The notes under the pieces were generated by a model. The model worked only from the letters and a program-made list of their open reading frames with translations, had not been told where the DNA came from and ran no database searches. Positions 45,157-53,661 of a stretch of 64,000 nt of DNA are shown here, piece by piece (position 1 is the stretch's first letter; the number at the start of each line of letters is the position of its first letter). Source of the DNA: Aeromonas tecta. GTDB lineage: Bacteria; Pseudomonadota; Gammaproteobacteria; Enterobacterales; Aeromonadaceae. The stretch lies in assembly GCF_000820185.1 (NCBI RefSeq), contig NZ_CDCA01000020.1, positions 714-64,713 of the forward strand. The letters run 5' to 3'. Both the position numbers and the translations under genes were made by a program.

Positions 45157-45693
45157 CTAGCGCCCGAGCGCCTGTTTCATCTCACCCAGCAAGGGATCCT
45201 CTCCCGGCTCCTGGTTGGCGCCATAACTCGCGATCAACTTGCCATCGCGGCCAATCAGATACTTGTGGAAGTTCCAGCCGGGGGCATCGCCACCGGCGGC
45301 GGCCGCCAGTCCCTGGTAAATCGGGCTGGCATCCGCGCCGCGCACGGCAATGCGGTTGAACATGGGGAAGGTCACGCCGTAGTCACGGCGGCAGACAGAG
45401 GCGGTCTTGCCCTCATCACCGGACTCTTGCCAGAAGTCGTTTGAGGGGAAACCCAGCACGATCAGGCCCTTATCCTTGTAGCTCTGGTAGAGCCGCTCCA
45501 GATCCGCGAACTGGCCGCGATAGCCGCAATAGGAGGCGGTATTGACCACCAGCACCACTTTTCCCTCGGTCAGCTGGCAGAGGTTGTGGCGCTGAGTGCT
45601 GTTGAGTTCGCGCTGTTCCACGTTGAAATAGTCGGGGCAGACAGCGGAAACTGCGCCTGCACCGAGTAATAACAGCAGTATCATCCATTTCAT
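45157..45693 (-). CDS. Secreted glutathione-peroxidase-family protein
   Basis: 178 residues. The signal peptide MKWMILLLLLGAGAVSA predicts a periplasmic product. The thioredoxin-like fold has the peroxidatic Cys56 in VVNTASYCGYRGQFADLERLY, GFPSNDFWQESGDEG and the ending WNFHKYLIGRDGKL. BtuE/Gpx proteins reduce hydroperoxides, generally with thioredoxin as donor. Additional cysteines (near residues 19, 39 and 100) could form disulfides in the periplasm. It lies 55 bp upstream of the LysR gene on the same strand. Confidence 0.85.
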   Translation of the reverse strand: MKWMILLLLLGAGAVSAVCPDYFNVEQRELNSTQRHNLCQLTEGKVVLVVNTASYCGYRGQFADLERLYQSYKDKGLIVLGFPSNDFWQESGDEGKTASVCRRDYGVTFPMFNRIAVRGADASPIYQGLAAAAGGDAPGWNFHKYLIGRDGKLIASYGANQEPGEDPLLGEMKQALGR

Positions 45694-45758
45694 TGCACGG
45701 CTCCTTGCGGGTAGATAAGGGTCATACGGGCGAGTCGCGACTTTGGTTCAGCCCGGGA

Positions 45759-46322
45759 TCAATGCAGCGGTATGCCGGTGAGCCAGCCATGGCCCCAGAA
45801 AATGAGCAGGGCCGTGGCGGCCAGACCCGCCCCCACGCTGATCCCCGTCCCCTGCCAGCTCGCGGCCGGGCGCGGTTTCCTCTGCCAGTCTCGCACCGAA
45901 ATCCAGACGATGCTGACCAGCGCCCAGAGCCCTATGCCGCCAAACAGCACCAGGGAGCGCGCCTCGCTGTTGACCGTCAGATGGGCGCCGGCCCACAGCA
46001 GGGTGCCGATGAGTTGGGGATGCACCAGGTAGCGTCGAAAGTGGTTCGCCCCCTGACCGGCGCAGAGCAGGATCAGCGCGACGGGCATGGTTCCCATCAC
46101 CAGGGCGTGGCCCCAGGTGGGCAAGAAATAGAGCGGCAGGGGGCTGGCACTGCGCCAGCCGGCGATGATGCAGGCGATGGCGACAAACACCAGCAGCGAG
46201 AACAGCCCCTTGTAACGATGCTCCCCCAGGCGATCCCGCACCCGGGCACGGTGAGGGGCGGCGAAACAGGGATAGAGGTGGATCAGGGTAAATAGCACTA
46301 CCCCCAGGGTCAGCAAGATCAT
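45759..46322 (-). CDS. NnrU-family membrane protein
   Basis: 187 residues with about five or six membrane segments. HLYPCFAAPHRARVRDRLGEHRYKGLFSLLVFVAI and NHFRRYLVHPQLIGTLLWAGAHLTVN are the family marks, with conserved histidines that may bind haem or metal. NnrU was named for a role in nitrate/nitrite reduction control in Rhodobacter; homology to the isoprenylcysteine methyltransferase-like group is also noted. No denitrification genes are nearby. It lies 65 bp upstream of the peroxidase gene on the same strand. Confidence 0.8.
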   Translation of the reverse strand: MILLTLGVVLFTLIHLYPCFAAPHRARVRDRLGEHRYKGLFSLLVFVAIACIIAGWRSASPLPLYFLPTWGHALVMGTMPVALILLCAGQGANHFRRYLVHPQLIGTLLWAGAHLTVNSEARSLVLFGGIGLWALVSIVWISVRDWQRKPRPAASWQGTGISVGAGLAATALLIFWGHGWLTGIPLH

Positions 46323-46409
46323 GGGTTGTTCCTCGTACTATGGGGGATCACTATGCCGCAAAGCACTCGGTCAGAATACAAAAACCACATAAAAGACAGC
46401 GGGATAATG

Positions 46410-46432
46410 AAAAAAGCCGATCGGGGATCGGC
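46410..46432 (-). terminator. Intrinsic terminator after glxK
   Basis: The stem GCCGATC/GATCGGC has a three-base loop; on the minus strand it is followed by T5. It lies about 90 bp past the glxK stop. Confidence 0.8.
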
Positions 46433-46523
46433 AAGGTGCGTCAGAGCGTTTGCTGCCAGGCAGCCAACCACATCCGCTACACGGGACGGGAGATGGCCGG
46501 CGCTTCGCACCGGCCAGAAGGGA

Positions 46524-47657
46524 TTACTTGCGCAGCATATAGAGGGCGGCCACGTTGCGGGCCGTGAGTTGCAGGTTGGTGGTGGCCGTCGCCAGCGCCT
46601 CCGGCAGGGACATGGCGCGGTTGACCACGGCAAACACCGCGTCCAGACCGTGCTCGTGCACCACCCCGTAGTCGTCGGTGAGGCAACCCGAGATGCCGAT
46701 CACCGGCTTGCCAAACTGCTTGGCACAGCGGGCCACCCCTATGGGGGTCTTGCCGTGTATGGTCTGGCTGTCGATGCGCCCCTCGCCGGTGATGACGAGA
46801 TCCGCATCCGCCACCGCCTCGGCCAGCTTCAGCGCCTCTATGACGATCTGGATACCGGGCTTGAGCTCGGCACCGAGCAGGCCGACCAGGGCCGCGCCCA
46901 TGCCACCGGCGGCGCCGGCGCCGGCAATGTCCTTCACCTGGCGACCCAGGGTTTGCTCGATGCAGCCAGCGTAGTGGGCCAGGTTGGCATCCAGCTGGGC
47001 CACCATCGCCGGGGTCGCCCCCTTCTGTGGACCGAACACGGCGGAGGCACCCTTGGGGCCGCACAGCGGGTTGTCCACGTCACAGGCCACCTCGATGTGG
47101 AGCCCGGCCAGGCGGGGATCCAGCCCGCTCAGATCGATGCTGGCCAGATCCGCAAGGCCACCGCCTCCCAGTGCGATGGGGGTGCCATCACTCTTGAGCA
47201 GCTTGCCGCCAAGGGCCTGGATCATGCCGGCACCGCCGTCGTTGGTGGCACTGCCGCCGATGCCGAGGATGAGGTGTTTCACCCCCATCTCCAGCGCCGC
47301 CAGGATCAGCTCGCCGGTACCGACGGTGGAGGTGAGCAGCGGGTTGCGCAACTCGGGCTCCACCAGGTGCAGGCCGGAGGCGGCCGCCATCTCGATGATG
47401 GCACGATCCCCATCCCCCAGCAGACCGACGAAGCCCTGCACCTTGTTGCCGAGCGGGGCGGTGACCTCCACCGGCAGGATGCGCCCGCCGGTGGCGTCGA
47501 TCAGGGACTGTACCGTGCCCTCGCCACCATCGGCCATGGGCAGCTTGACGTAGGTGGCGTCGGGCAACACCTGCTTGAAACCGGCCTCGATGGCATCGGC
47601 CACCGCCATGGCGCTCAGGCTCTCCTTGAATGAATCCGGTGCGATAACAATTTTCAT
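46524..47657 (-). CDS. glxK: Glycerate kinase (GlxK/GarK family)
   Basis: 377 residues. It begins [16 protein letters not shown], the glycerate kinase signature, with [32 protein letters not shown] and [13 protein letters not shown]. It phosphorylates D-glycerate to 2-phosphoglycerate. It is 9 bp after the GntP-like permease, so the two form an uptake and phosphorylation pair. It could be named garK; the choice is not resolved by sequence here. Confidence 0.9.
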   Translation of the reverse strand: MKIVIAPDSFKESLSAMAVADAIEAGFKQVLPDATYVKLPMADGGEGTVQSLIDATGGRILPVEVTAPLGNKVQGFVGLLGDGDRAIIEMAAASGLHLVEPELRNPLLTSTVGTGELILAALEMGVKHLILGIGGSATNDGGAGMIQALGGKLLKSDGTPIALGGGGLADLASIDLSGLDPRLAGLHIEVACDVDNPLCGPKGASAVFGPQKGATPAMVAQLDANLAHYAGCIEQTLGRQVKDIAGAGAAGGMGAALVGLLGAELKPGIQIVIEALKLAEAVADADLVITGEGRIDSQTIHGKTPIGVARCAKQFGKPVIGISGCLTDDYGVVHEHGLDAVFAVVNRAMSLPEALATATTNLQLTARNVAALYMLRK

Positions 47658-47666
47658 ATCAGTTCC

Positions 47667-48929
47667 TTAGGCGAGACCGAACACGCCAAACATCAGGGTG
47701 GAGACGGCAGCTATGGTCAGACCGACGGCAGTTTCGTAAGGGATGAGCTTGAGACGTTCGCTCACGCCCATGTGGACGCTGCCACCGGTGGCATGGAAGA
47801 AGGAGCCATGGGGCATGTGGTCGAATACGGTGGCACCGGCGTGGATCATGGCGGCGCCTGCGAGGCTGGTGATGCCGAGCTCTATCAGAGTAGAGCTGAA
47901 CACGTTGGATGCCACTACGGTACCGGCCGTGGTCGAGGCGGTCGCCAGGGACATCAGCGCACCGGAGATGGGGGCCAGCAGGTAAGAAGGCAGGCCGGAG
48001 GCGGTCAGGCCGCTGATCAGCACATCCTTGAGACCGGAGTTGGCGATGATGCCCGCCAGGGTACCGGTCCCCAGCAGCATGATGGCGACCGGCGCCATGC
48101 GGGCCAGACCCGAGACCGCAAACTGGTTCACCTTGCTGAACTTGCCCATCATCAGGGCGCCGACCAGGCCGCCGAGGGGCAGGGCGATGAGCGGATCCAC
48201 GACTATGCCGGCGATGGGGCGCAGGGCCAGCAGCAATATGGCGACCAGGGGGGCACTGATGGCGGCCAGGAAGCCAGGCAAGGCGGCACCGTCAAAGCTC
48301 ACCACCTCGTCGGCCGCGACCTTGCTGCCTTTGTTGTTCAGACGCTTGGCCAGCCAGTAGGCCATCACCAGCCCGAACAGACCCGGGATGATTCCGGCCG
48401 CCATCACCGAGGTGAGCGGCAGGTGGAAGGCATCGGATGCGGCGATGGCGTTCGGGTTCGGGGACATGACGTTGCCCGCCTTGCCGCCGCCGATCATCGC
48501 CAGCAGTATGGCCGCCTTGGAGAGATCGGCGCGGCGCGCAATGGCCAGCGCAATGGGGGCAACCGTGATGACGGCCACGTCCACGAAGACGCCGACCGCG
48601 GTCAAGATCAGGGTGGCCAGCGCCAGTGCCAGCAGGGCGCGGGTCTCACCGAGTTTCTTGACTATGGTCTCGGCGATGGTGGTGGCCGCGCCCGATTCGA
48701 TCAGCACGCCCGCCAGCACACCGGCTGCCAGGATCCGCATCACGGCGGTGGTGATCCCCTGGGCGCCACCGATCATCAGGGCGACGGTCTGGGTCAGATC
48801 GGCGCCACCAATCAGGCCACCGGCCAGGGCACCGACGATCATGCCGTAAGCGGGCGGCACCTTCTTCAGGATGAGGAAGATGGCGATGGAGAGCGCGGCG
48901 AGAGCGCCGAGCGCGGATACTGGGATCAT
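47667..48929 (-). CDS. GntP-family permease, probably for glycerate
   Basis: 420 residues from the ATG at 48929 (MIPVSALGALAALSIAIFLILKKVP); 34 upstream codons of open frame do not fit. Twelve or so membrane segments with GGGKAGNVMSPNPNAIAASDAF and ATASTTAGTVVASNVF, features of GntP/DsdX transporters. Gluconate is the textbook substrate, but the link with glycerate kinase and CdaR makes D-glycerate or a sugar acid more likely. It is first in the permease-glxK operon and follows cdaR by 119 bp. Confidence 0.85.
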   Translation of the reverse strand: MIPVSALGALAALSIAIFLILKKVPPAYGMIVGALAGGLIGGADLTQTVALMIGGAQGITTAVMRILAAGVLAGVLIESGAATTIAETIVKKLGETRALLALALATLILTAVGVFVDVAVITVAPIALAIARRADLSKAAILLAMIGGGKAGNVMSPNPNAIAASDAFHLPLTSVMAAGIIPGLFGLVMAYWLAKRLNNKGSKVAADEVVSFDGAALPGFLAAISAPLVAILLLALRPIAGIVVDPLIALPLGGLVGALMMGKFSKVNQFAVSGLARMAPVAIMLLGTGTLAGIIANSGLKDVLISGLTASGLPSYLLAPISGALMSLATASTTAGTVVASNVFSSTLIELGITSLAGAAMIHAGATVFDHMPHGSFFHATGGSVHMGVSERLKLIPYETAVGLTIAAVSTLMFGVFGLA

Positions 48930-49048
48930 GGCGGACACCTGGAGTGGGAATGAGTGGTCGCCATTATGGTGATCCCCGTTTGGAATGCTTTGGCTTGAAT
49001 GCCAAAACAAACCTTTCCAAAACCTGAACATTTGTTCATATGAACAAA

Positions 49049-50164
49049 TCAGCTGTCGAGATTGAGCCCGAGATAGAGCAGAAATTTGTCATCTAACTTA
49101 TTGAAACTTAACCCTGTTATCTGCTCTATCCGGGTCAGTCGATAGCGCAGGGTATTGGGATGGATGAACAGCGCATCGGCACAGGGATGCAGATCACAGT
49201 CCTGCAAGAAATATTGGCGCAGTGTCTTTTGCAGTGTGCCCTTTGCATCCTCCTGCGCCAGCTTGAGCAGGGGCGCACGCAGCTGATCCGCCTGCCAGGA
49301 GTCCGCCAGACTGCCAAGCAGCACCGGCAGCCGATAATCCTCGAAGAAGTAGACCTGTTTGCGCGGCGCCTGGCGCATACCACGGCGCAGGGTATCGCGA
49401 GCCGTCTGGTAGGAGCGGGCCAGCCCGCCGATGCCGGCGAAGTAATCACCCACCCCGATGCGTACCTTAAAGTGAGGAATACGGGTCAGCAACTGCTTGA
49501 TGCGGCTGCGCTCCTGCGCCGATTGCCAGACGCCGTCGCTGAGCTGGGCCGGCTTGAGCACCACTATCTCGTCAAGCCCGTTGATCGCCACCAGGTTGTC
49601 CCGCTCCGGGTACTCCAGCAGGTGCACCAGCTCCCGCAGCCGGGCGGGATCCGCCTCTTCCAGCGCCAGCACCGCCACCACCCGGGGCTGGGCAAGATCC
49701 AGGTCGAGGAAGCGGGCCACCTGCTGCAGCTGATCGACCCGCTCTTCACCACGGATGAGCTGCAGCACCAGCTCCTCCTTATGGCGCTTGTCCCACTGCA
49801 ACTGTTCAGTCAGCGCCGCCTGCTCCAGGATGAGCTCGGCGGTCATGCGCACCAGCTCGGCGTAAGCACGAACTTCGTCAGGATCCCCCGAAATGCCGAT
49901 GACCCCGAGCAGCTCCCCCTGATAGGCGATGGGCAGGTTGATGCCGGGCCTTACCCCCTTGAGCTGCTGGGCGGTGGCCTCGCTTATCTCTACCACCCGG
50001 TTCTCGGTCAGGGCCAGCACCGCCCCCTCATGGCGCTGGTGCAGCCGCTCCGGATTACCGGAGGCGATGATAAGGCCATGCTCATCCATCACGTTGACCG
50101 AGAACGACAATATCTTCATCGCCCGGCTGACTATCTGATGAGCGAGCGCGTCATTTAGCTGCAT
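49049..50164 (-). CDS. cdaR: Sugar-diacid/glycerate regulator CdaR
   Basis: 371 residues from the ATG at 50164, behind GGAG. The N-terminal sugar-diacid recognition domain begins MQLNDALAHQIVSRAMKILSFSVNVMDEHGLI. The C-terminal PucR-type HTH has NTLRYRLTRIEQITGLSFNKLDD. CdaR activates galactarate, glucarate and glycerate genes in E. coli. Its position upstream of a permease-glycerate kinase pair indicates local activation by glycerate. The first 28 codons exist a second time just upstream with their own SD. Confidence 0.9.
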   Translation of the reverse strand: MQLNDALAHQIVSRAMKILSFSVNVMDEHGLIIASGNPERLHQRHEGAVLALTENRVVEISEATAQQLKGVRPGINLPIAYQGELLGVIGISGDPDEVRAYAELVRMTAELILEQAALTEQLQWDKRHKEELVLQLIRGEERVDQLQQVARFLDLDLAQPRVVAVLALEEADPARLRELVHLLEYPERDNLVAINGLDEIVVLKPAQLSDGVWQSAQERSRIKQLLTRIPHFKVRIGVGDYFAGIGGLARSYQTARDTLRRGMRQAPRKQVYFFEDYRLPVLLGSLADSWQADQLRAPLLKLAQEDAKGTLQKTLRQYFLQDCDLHPCADALFIHPNTLRYRLTRIEQITGLSFNKLDDKFLLYLGLNLDS

Positions 50165-50303
50165 GAAGACTCCAAATCCCAGGCCGGAAATGATCGGAGG
50201 CAATGATGAGACGATGTGGCTCGTCCATGACGTTGACCGAGAACGACAATATCTTCATCGCCCGGCTGACTATCTGATGAGCGAGCGCGTCATTTAGCTG
50301 CAT
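50081..50303. repeat. 84-bp near-identical tandem duplication of the cdaR 5' end
   Basis: 50081-50164 and 50220-50303 agree at 82 of 84 positions (offset 139 bp). Weaker similarity continues into the cdaR codons beyond 50081. Each copy carries an ATG preceded by GGAG. It is the youngest looking of the duplications in this window. The remainder of the 315-bp gap to yacL (50304-50479) shows no gene. Confidence 0.95.
50151..50303 (-). pseudogene. 50-codon truncated duplicate of the CdaR N-terminus
   Basis: ATG at 50303, with GGAG upstream, encodes the same first 28 residues as CdaR (two silent or flanking differences), then a short divergent tail that stops at 50151, overlapping the true cdaR start. 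If made, the peptide would be an isolated fragment of the sensor domain. Translational coupling to cdaR is possible because stop and start overlap in different frames. Confidence 0.65.
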
Positions 50304-50479
50304 GGATTCTCCGGACAAAAACTGGGGTTGCGCGGCAAAGATGCCACATCATCAAGACAAGCGAGAGGGGGATCGCTAGAATAGGCCACTTTACCCCAGG
50401 TGTGCCCGCCATGGATCACGGATTTGGCGCAAGCCAGCTCCCCTGGTGATGGCCCCGCCCTTTCGATATGGACTCCGTT

Positions 50480-50854
50480 ATGGACTATGAATTTCGCCGC
50501 GACCCATTCGGTGGCTATCGCGCCCGGTTCTCCATGGGCCATGAAGCCATCGGCCAGTGGCTGATCGACGAGGTGGGTAAGGATGAAGAGACGCTCGATG
50601 AGCTGTTCTCCATCATCGACCAGCTGTCCAACCGTACCCGGACCGAATACCGCCGGCTTGGCGGTGACTATTCGCTGCTGCTCACCCATGAAGAGGCGGA
50701 GGTCAAGGCCAACGTCCTCAATATCGAGCAGGATGAGGATCTCGACGATCTCGCCTACTACGATGATGAGCAGCTGGCCATGTGCGGGCTGGAAGATTTT
50801 GCCCAGGTGCTCGGCTCCTGGCGCGCCTTTATCCGCAATGAGGATATGGGCTGA
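50480..50854 (+). CDS. yacL: YacL (UPF0231) family protein
   Basis: 124 residues from the ATG at 50480 (MDYEFRRDPFGGYRARFSMGHEAIGQWL), preferred over 50468 because it matches the family start. Acidic, with conserved YYDDEQLAMCGLEDFAQVLGSWRAF near the end. Cytoplasmic, of unknown function; conserved in Enterobacteria, Vibrio and Aeromonas. It lies 52 bp before the next unknown gene on the same strand. Confidence 0.88.
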   Translation: MDYEFRRDPFGGYRARFSMGHEAIGQWLIDEVGKDEETLDELFSIIDQLSNRTRTEYRRLGGDYSLLLTHEEAEVKANVLNIEQDEDLDDLAYYDDEQLAMCGLEDFAQVLGSWRAFIRNEDMG

Positions 50855-50906
50855 TCACCCTCTGTATCGCGGGCAGCATGCCCGCAGCAAACCAACAGGA
50901 TTGACT

Positions 50907-51203
50907 ATGTCTATTTACGATTTTGATGACGAACTGCCGGAAGACGACGAACAGGAATCCAGCAAGAAAGCCGCCGTGCCTGCCAAGAAGAAAGGCAAGC
51001 AGGTGATGAACACTCAGGTCAACCTGAGCCCGCGCGATGCCAGCCGCCTGAACGGCATGCACGTGGAAGCCATCACCACCCTGGACGACGTCAGCCTGCC
51101 GAAGAACGTGATCTTCAAGGCCGGCCTGATCGCCCTTGGCGAGCTGGAAGCCACCAAGCGTGCCGATATCATCGCCCGCGTGATCGCCGAATCCGGTCGT
51201 TAA
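50907..51203 (+). CDS. Unknown 98-residue protein with acidic N-terminus and basic linker
   Basis: ATG at 50907 behind AGGA gives MSIYDFDDELPEDDEQESSKKAAVPAK…. A very acidic start (1-18) is followed by a lysine-rich linker (21-33), then a helical C-terminal part LSPRDASRLNGMHVEAITTLDDVSLPKNVIFKAGLIALGELEATKRADII. The C-terminal part looks like a small ribbon-helix-helix or dimerisation module, which is a guess. The frame is open for 108 codons further upstream, but that overlaps yacL in another frame. Probably cotranscribed with yacL; a terminator follows. Confidence 0.7.
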   Translation: MSIYDFDDELPEDDEQESSKKAAVPAKKKGKQVMNTQVNLSPRDASRLNGMHVEAITTLDDVSLPKNVIFKAGLIALGELEATKRADIIARVIAESGR

Positions 51204-51280
51204 TAGCGCCTTCGGCCAAGCGTATGACGATGCCGCGAGATCGCAGGATCTGGCCGCCAGTCAACGCCACCGCCTATCGT

Positions 51281-51309
51281 CAAAACCGGAGCCTCTGCTC
51301 CGGTTTTTT
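51281..51309 (+). terminator. Intrinsic terminator after the yacL pair
   Basis: The stem AACCGGAGC/GCTCCGGTT has a four-base loop and ends in T6. Confidence 0.9.
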
Positions 51310-51436
51310 ATTGCCCAATCCGCGCCGGTAGCCTGGCCAGAAAAGCGATGTCAGGGATCCGACCAGTCTATTGAGACTTGTGTCATAGTGGGATGGATCG
51401 TTAAGGTGCGTCCCTTCGAACGCACAAGGAGACTCA

Positions 51437-52267
51437 ATGTTACCACTACCCGATGCCCTGATCTGGGGCGCGCTGGCGCTGGCCGTGCTGCTCTGTCTGG
51501 CCCGCCAACGCACACCCGGCCTGCTCCTGCTCGGACTAGCCCTGCTGGCTGCCCTCTGGCTCGAGCGGATCAGTTCCTCGGCCTTGCTGATCAGCCTCGC
51601 CGGCCTGTTGCTGGCATGGCGAACGCCCAGCCTGCCCACGCCCTGGCGCGGGGCGGCTCTCGGTCTGGTGCTGCTGTGGGCCATCGCCCTGACCCTGCAC
51701 CTGGTGCCGGGCTTTGACAATCCCAAGGTACTGGATCAGGTACTTGCCGGCCCCGCCAGCGTGCCCTTCAATCTCTACCTCAATCTGGACAAGCCGCTGC
51801 TCTTCTTCGGCCTGCTGCTGGCCTGGCCCGCCTTGCTTGGTGAGGGGGGACCAATACGCTGGCGACCGCTGGCCTTGCTGACCCTGCCGCTCGCCGCACT
51901 GTTGCTGGTTGCCTGGCAGCTCGGAGCCCTCAGGCCGGAGCTGGGGCTGCCCCACTGGTGGTGGCTGTTTGCCCTCAACAACCTGCTGTTCACCTGTGTG
52001 GCGGAAGAGGCGCTGTTCCGGGGTTTTATCCAGCAAGCCATCGTCAAGCGCAGCCAGGTTTGGCTGGGCATCCTGGCAGCCAGCCTGCTGTTCGGGGCAG
52101 CGCATCTGGCCGGTGGCCCGCTGCTGGTGCTGTTTGCCACCCTGGCGGGAGCCTGCTACGGGTTGGCCTTCCAGTTGAGCGGGCGACTCAGCGTCGCCAT
52201 CCTGCTGCATTTCTTGTTCAATTTCGCCCACCTGGCCTTCTTCACCTACCCGCTGGCCAGCCGCTGA
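51437..52267 (+). CDS. CPBP-family (CAAX/Abi-type) intramembrane metalloprotease
   Basis: 276 residues, about eight membrane segments. The catalytic motifs are all present: Glu190-Glu191 and Arg195 (AEEALFRG), His223 (FGAAH) and His258/Asn262 (HFLFN). The family includes eukaryotic Rce1, bacteriocin immunity and MroQ-like peptide-processing proteases; in gammaproteobacteria the substrates are mostly unknown. AAGGAG lies just upstream of the ATG. It is a single gene between two terminators. Leucine-rich and high in GC. Confidence 0.88.
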   Translation: MLPLPDALIWGALALAVLLCLARQRTPGLLLLGLALLAALWLERISSSALLISLAGLLLAWRTPSLPTPWRGAALGLVLLWAIALTLHLVPGFDNPKVLDQVLAGPASVPFNLYLNLDKPLLFFGLLLAWPALLGEGGPIRWRPLALLTLPLAALLLVAWQLGALRPELGLPHWWWLFALNNLLFTCVAEEALFRGFIQQAIVKRSQVWLGILAASLLFGAAHLAGGPLLVLFATLAGACYGLAFQLSGRLSVAILLHFLFNFAHLAFFTYPLASR

Positions 52268-52300
52268 TCGCCGGCTTGCCCGAGCCCGCGTATTGCGAAT

Positions 52301-52337
52301 AAAAAAAGCCCCGAACCGGCCGGTTCGGGGCTTTTTG
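52301..52337. terminator. Bidirectional palindromic terminator
   Basis: A perfect palindrome centred between 52319 and 52320, arms AGCCCCGAACCGG and its complement, with an A7 run on one side and T5 on the other. It serves the CPBP gene and the convergent DUF4426 gene. Confidence 0.93.
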
Positions 52338-52352
52338 TCGAGGGGCTACGAC

Positions 52353-52772
52353 TTAGTCGACGTAGAAGGTCTGCTGGAAGGTCAGCGTCTGCTGCTGCCC
52401 TTCTCCCATGATCTTCAGGGTGAACTGGTAGGTGTCCTCGTTGCGATAGGGCAGCACCGCCAGGTAGTAGATGGAGTCACCCTCCTTCACCTCCTGGAAA
52501 CTCAGGGTACGGATGGTGCCGGTCAGGTTCTTGGCCTCCCCGCTGATACCCACCGCCTGGGCTACCCCTTTCTTGTTCTGCACCGCGATGTTGATGATGC
52601 CGTTGTAACGGCTGCGCTCCAGCCCATAGGCCTTGGCCACCTCGGGCGTCAGGAAGCTGGAGTTGAAGGCGCTGTAATGCACCTGCCAGGGACCCAGCTC
52701 CTTCATCTGTTCGGCCCGCAATGGCAGCGTCATCAACAGTGCCAACAGGCAGCTAATCCAGGCTGTTCTCAT
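52353..52772 (-). CDS. Periplasmic DUF4426 protein
   Basis: 139 residues from the ATG at 52772 (MRTAWISCLLALLMTLPLRA, a signal peptide). The mature domain has LGPWQVHYSAFNSSFLTPEVAKAYGLERSRYNGIINIAVQNK, typical of DUF4426 proteins, which occur in Vibrio, Shewanella and Aeromonas next to yggU/yggT. Beta-rich, function unknown. It is last in the yggS-proC-yggT-yggU run, 19 bp after yggU. Confidence 0.82.
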   Translation of the reverse strand: MRTAWISCLLALLMTLPLRAEQMKELGPWQVHYSAFNSSFLTPEVAKAYGLERSRYNGIINIAVQNKKGVAQAVGISGEAKNLTGTIRTLSFQEVKEGDSIYYLAVLPYRNEDTYQFTLKIMGEGQQQTLTFQQTFYVD

Positions 52773-52791
52773 GATGTCATCCTTTTCATGT

Positions 52792-53085
52792 TTACGTCTC
52801 CAGCAGGGCACTGACCTCGGTGGGGATCTGCCTTGGCGCCTCGATGGCAACCGTCTTGTGTCGCCCCAGCTCCCCCCGCACTATGCGGACCTGCCCCTTG
52901 GCCACCTTGAACTGCTTGGCCAGGTACTTGATCAGGTGACCATTGGCCTGACCATCCACCGGCGGCGCCGTGATGGCCACTTTCAACTCGTCACCGTGCA
53001 GTCCGACGATCTGATCCCGGCTCGCCTTGGGCTGGATCATCAGATGCAGTATCAGCCCGTCCCCTTCTCGCAGGACGGCTGGCAT
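52792..53085 (-). CDS. yggU: YggU (DUF167/UPF0235) protein
   Basis: 97 residues from the ATG at 53085, which overlaps the yggT stop as TGATG; a GTG five codons upstream is less likely. [45 protein letters not shown] is the family core. Cytoplasmic, function unknown. The yggS-yggT-yggU order is the same as in E. coli, with proC inserted. Confidence 0.92.
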   Translation of the reverse strand: MPAVLREGDGLILHLMIQPKASRDQIVGLHGDELKVAITAPPVDGQANGHLIKYLAKQFKVAKGQVRIVRGELGRHKTVAIEAPRQIPTEVSALLET

Positions 53086-53636
53086 CAGATCATCCACCAC
53101 AGCTGGCCGAACAGATCCCCTAACAGATAGTTTATGGCCTGCAGGGCGATAAAGGCGACCAGCACCGAGAGATCCAGCCCACCCAGCGCCGGCAGGATGC
53201 GGCGGATCGGTGCCAGGAAGGGCTCGGTCAGCTGGTGCATCACGTATTCGATGGGATTGCGACCCTGACTAACCCAGCTCAGGATGGCGCGGATCAGCAG
53301 CACCCAGAAGACCATGGAGCCCGCTTTCTTCAGCACGGTGAGGAAGGCAAACAGGCTGAGGGTGAGCCAGTCGGTTACCAGTACGTTCATGCTCTTGAGC
53401 AGAGCCAGCTTGGCACAGGCGATGATCAGCGCCAGCAGCACTGAGGCCATGTCCAGCCCGCCGAAACCGGGGATGATGCGACGCAGCGGGATCACCAACG
53501 GGTTGGTCAGCTTGACCACCATCTGGCTCATGGGGTTGTAGAAGTCGGCACGGGCCCACTGCAGCCAGACGCGCAGCAACACCACCATGAGGTAGAGATC
53601 GAAAATGGTATTAATCAGAAAGTAAGCCGTGTTCAT
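53085..53636 (-). CDS. yggT: YggT-family inner membrane protein
   Basis: 183 residues with two tandem YGGT domains, each a pair of membrane helices: [27 protein letters not shown]…[18 protein letters not shown] and [44 protein letters not shown]. Related proteins help osmotic or K+ homeostasis and thylakoid or division organisation; the exact role is open. It lies 25 bp after proC. Confidence 0.92.
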   Translation of the reverse strand: MNTAYFLINTIFDLYLMVVLLRVWLQWARADFYNPMSQMVVKLTNPLVIPLRRIIPGFGGLDMASVLLALIIACAKLALLKSMNVLVTDWLTLSLFAFLTVLKKAGSMVFWVLLIRAILSWVSQGRNPIEYVMHQLTEPFLAPIRRILPALGGLDLSVLVAFIALQAINYLLGDLFGQLWWMI

Positions 53637-53661
53637 CCGGGCTCCTTGTTAAAAAGCGTGG

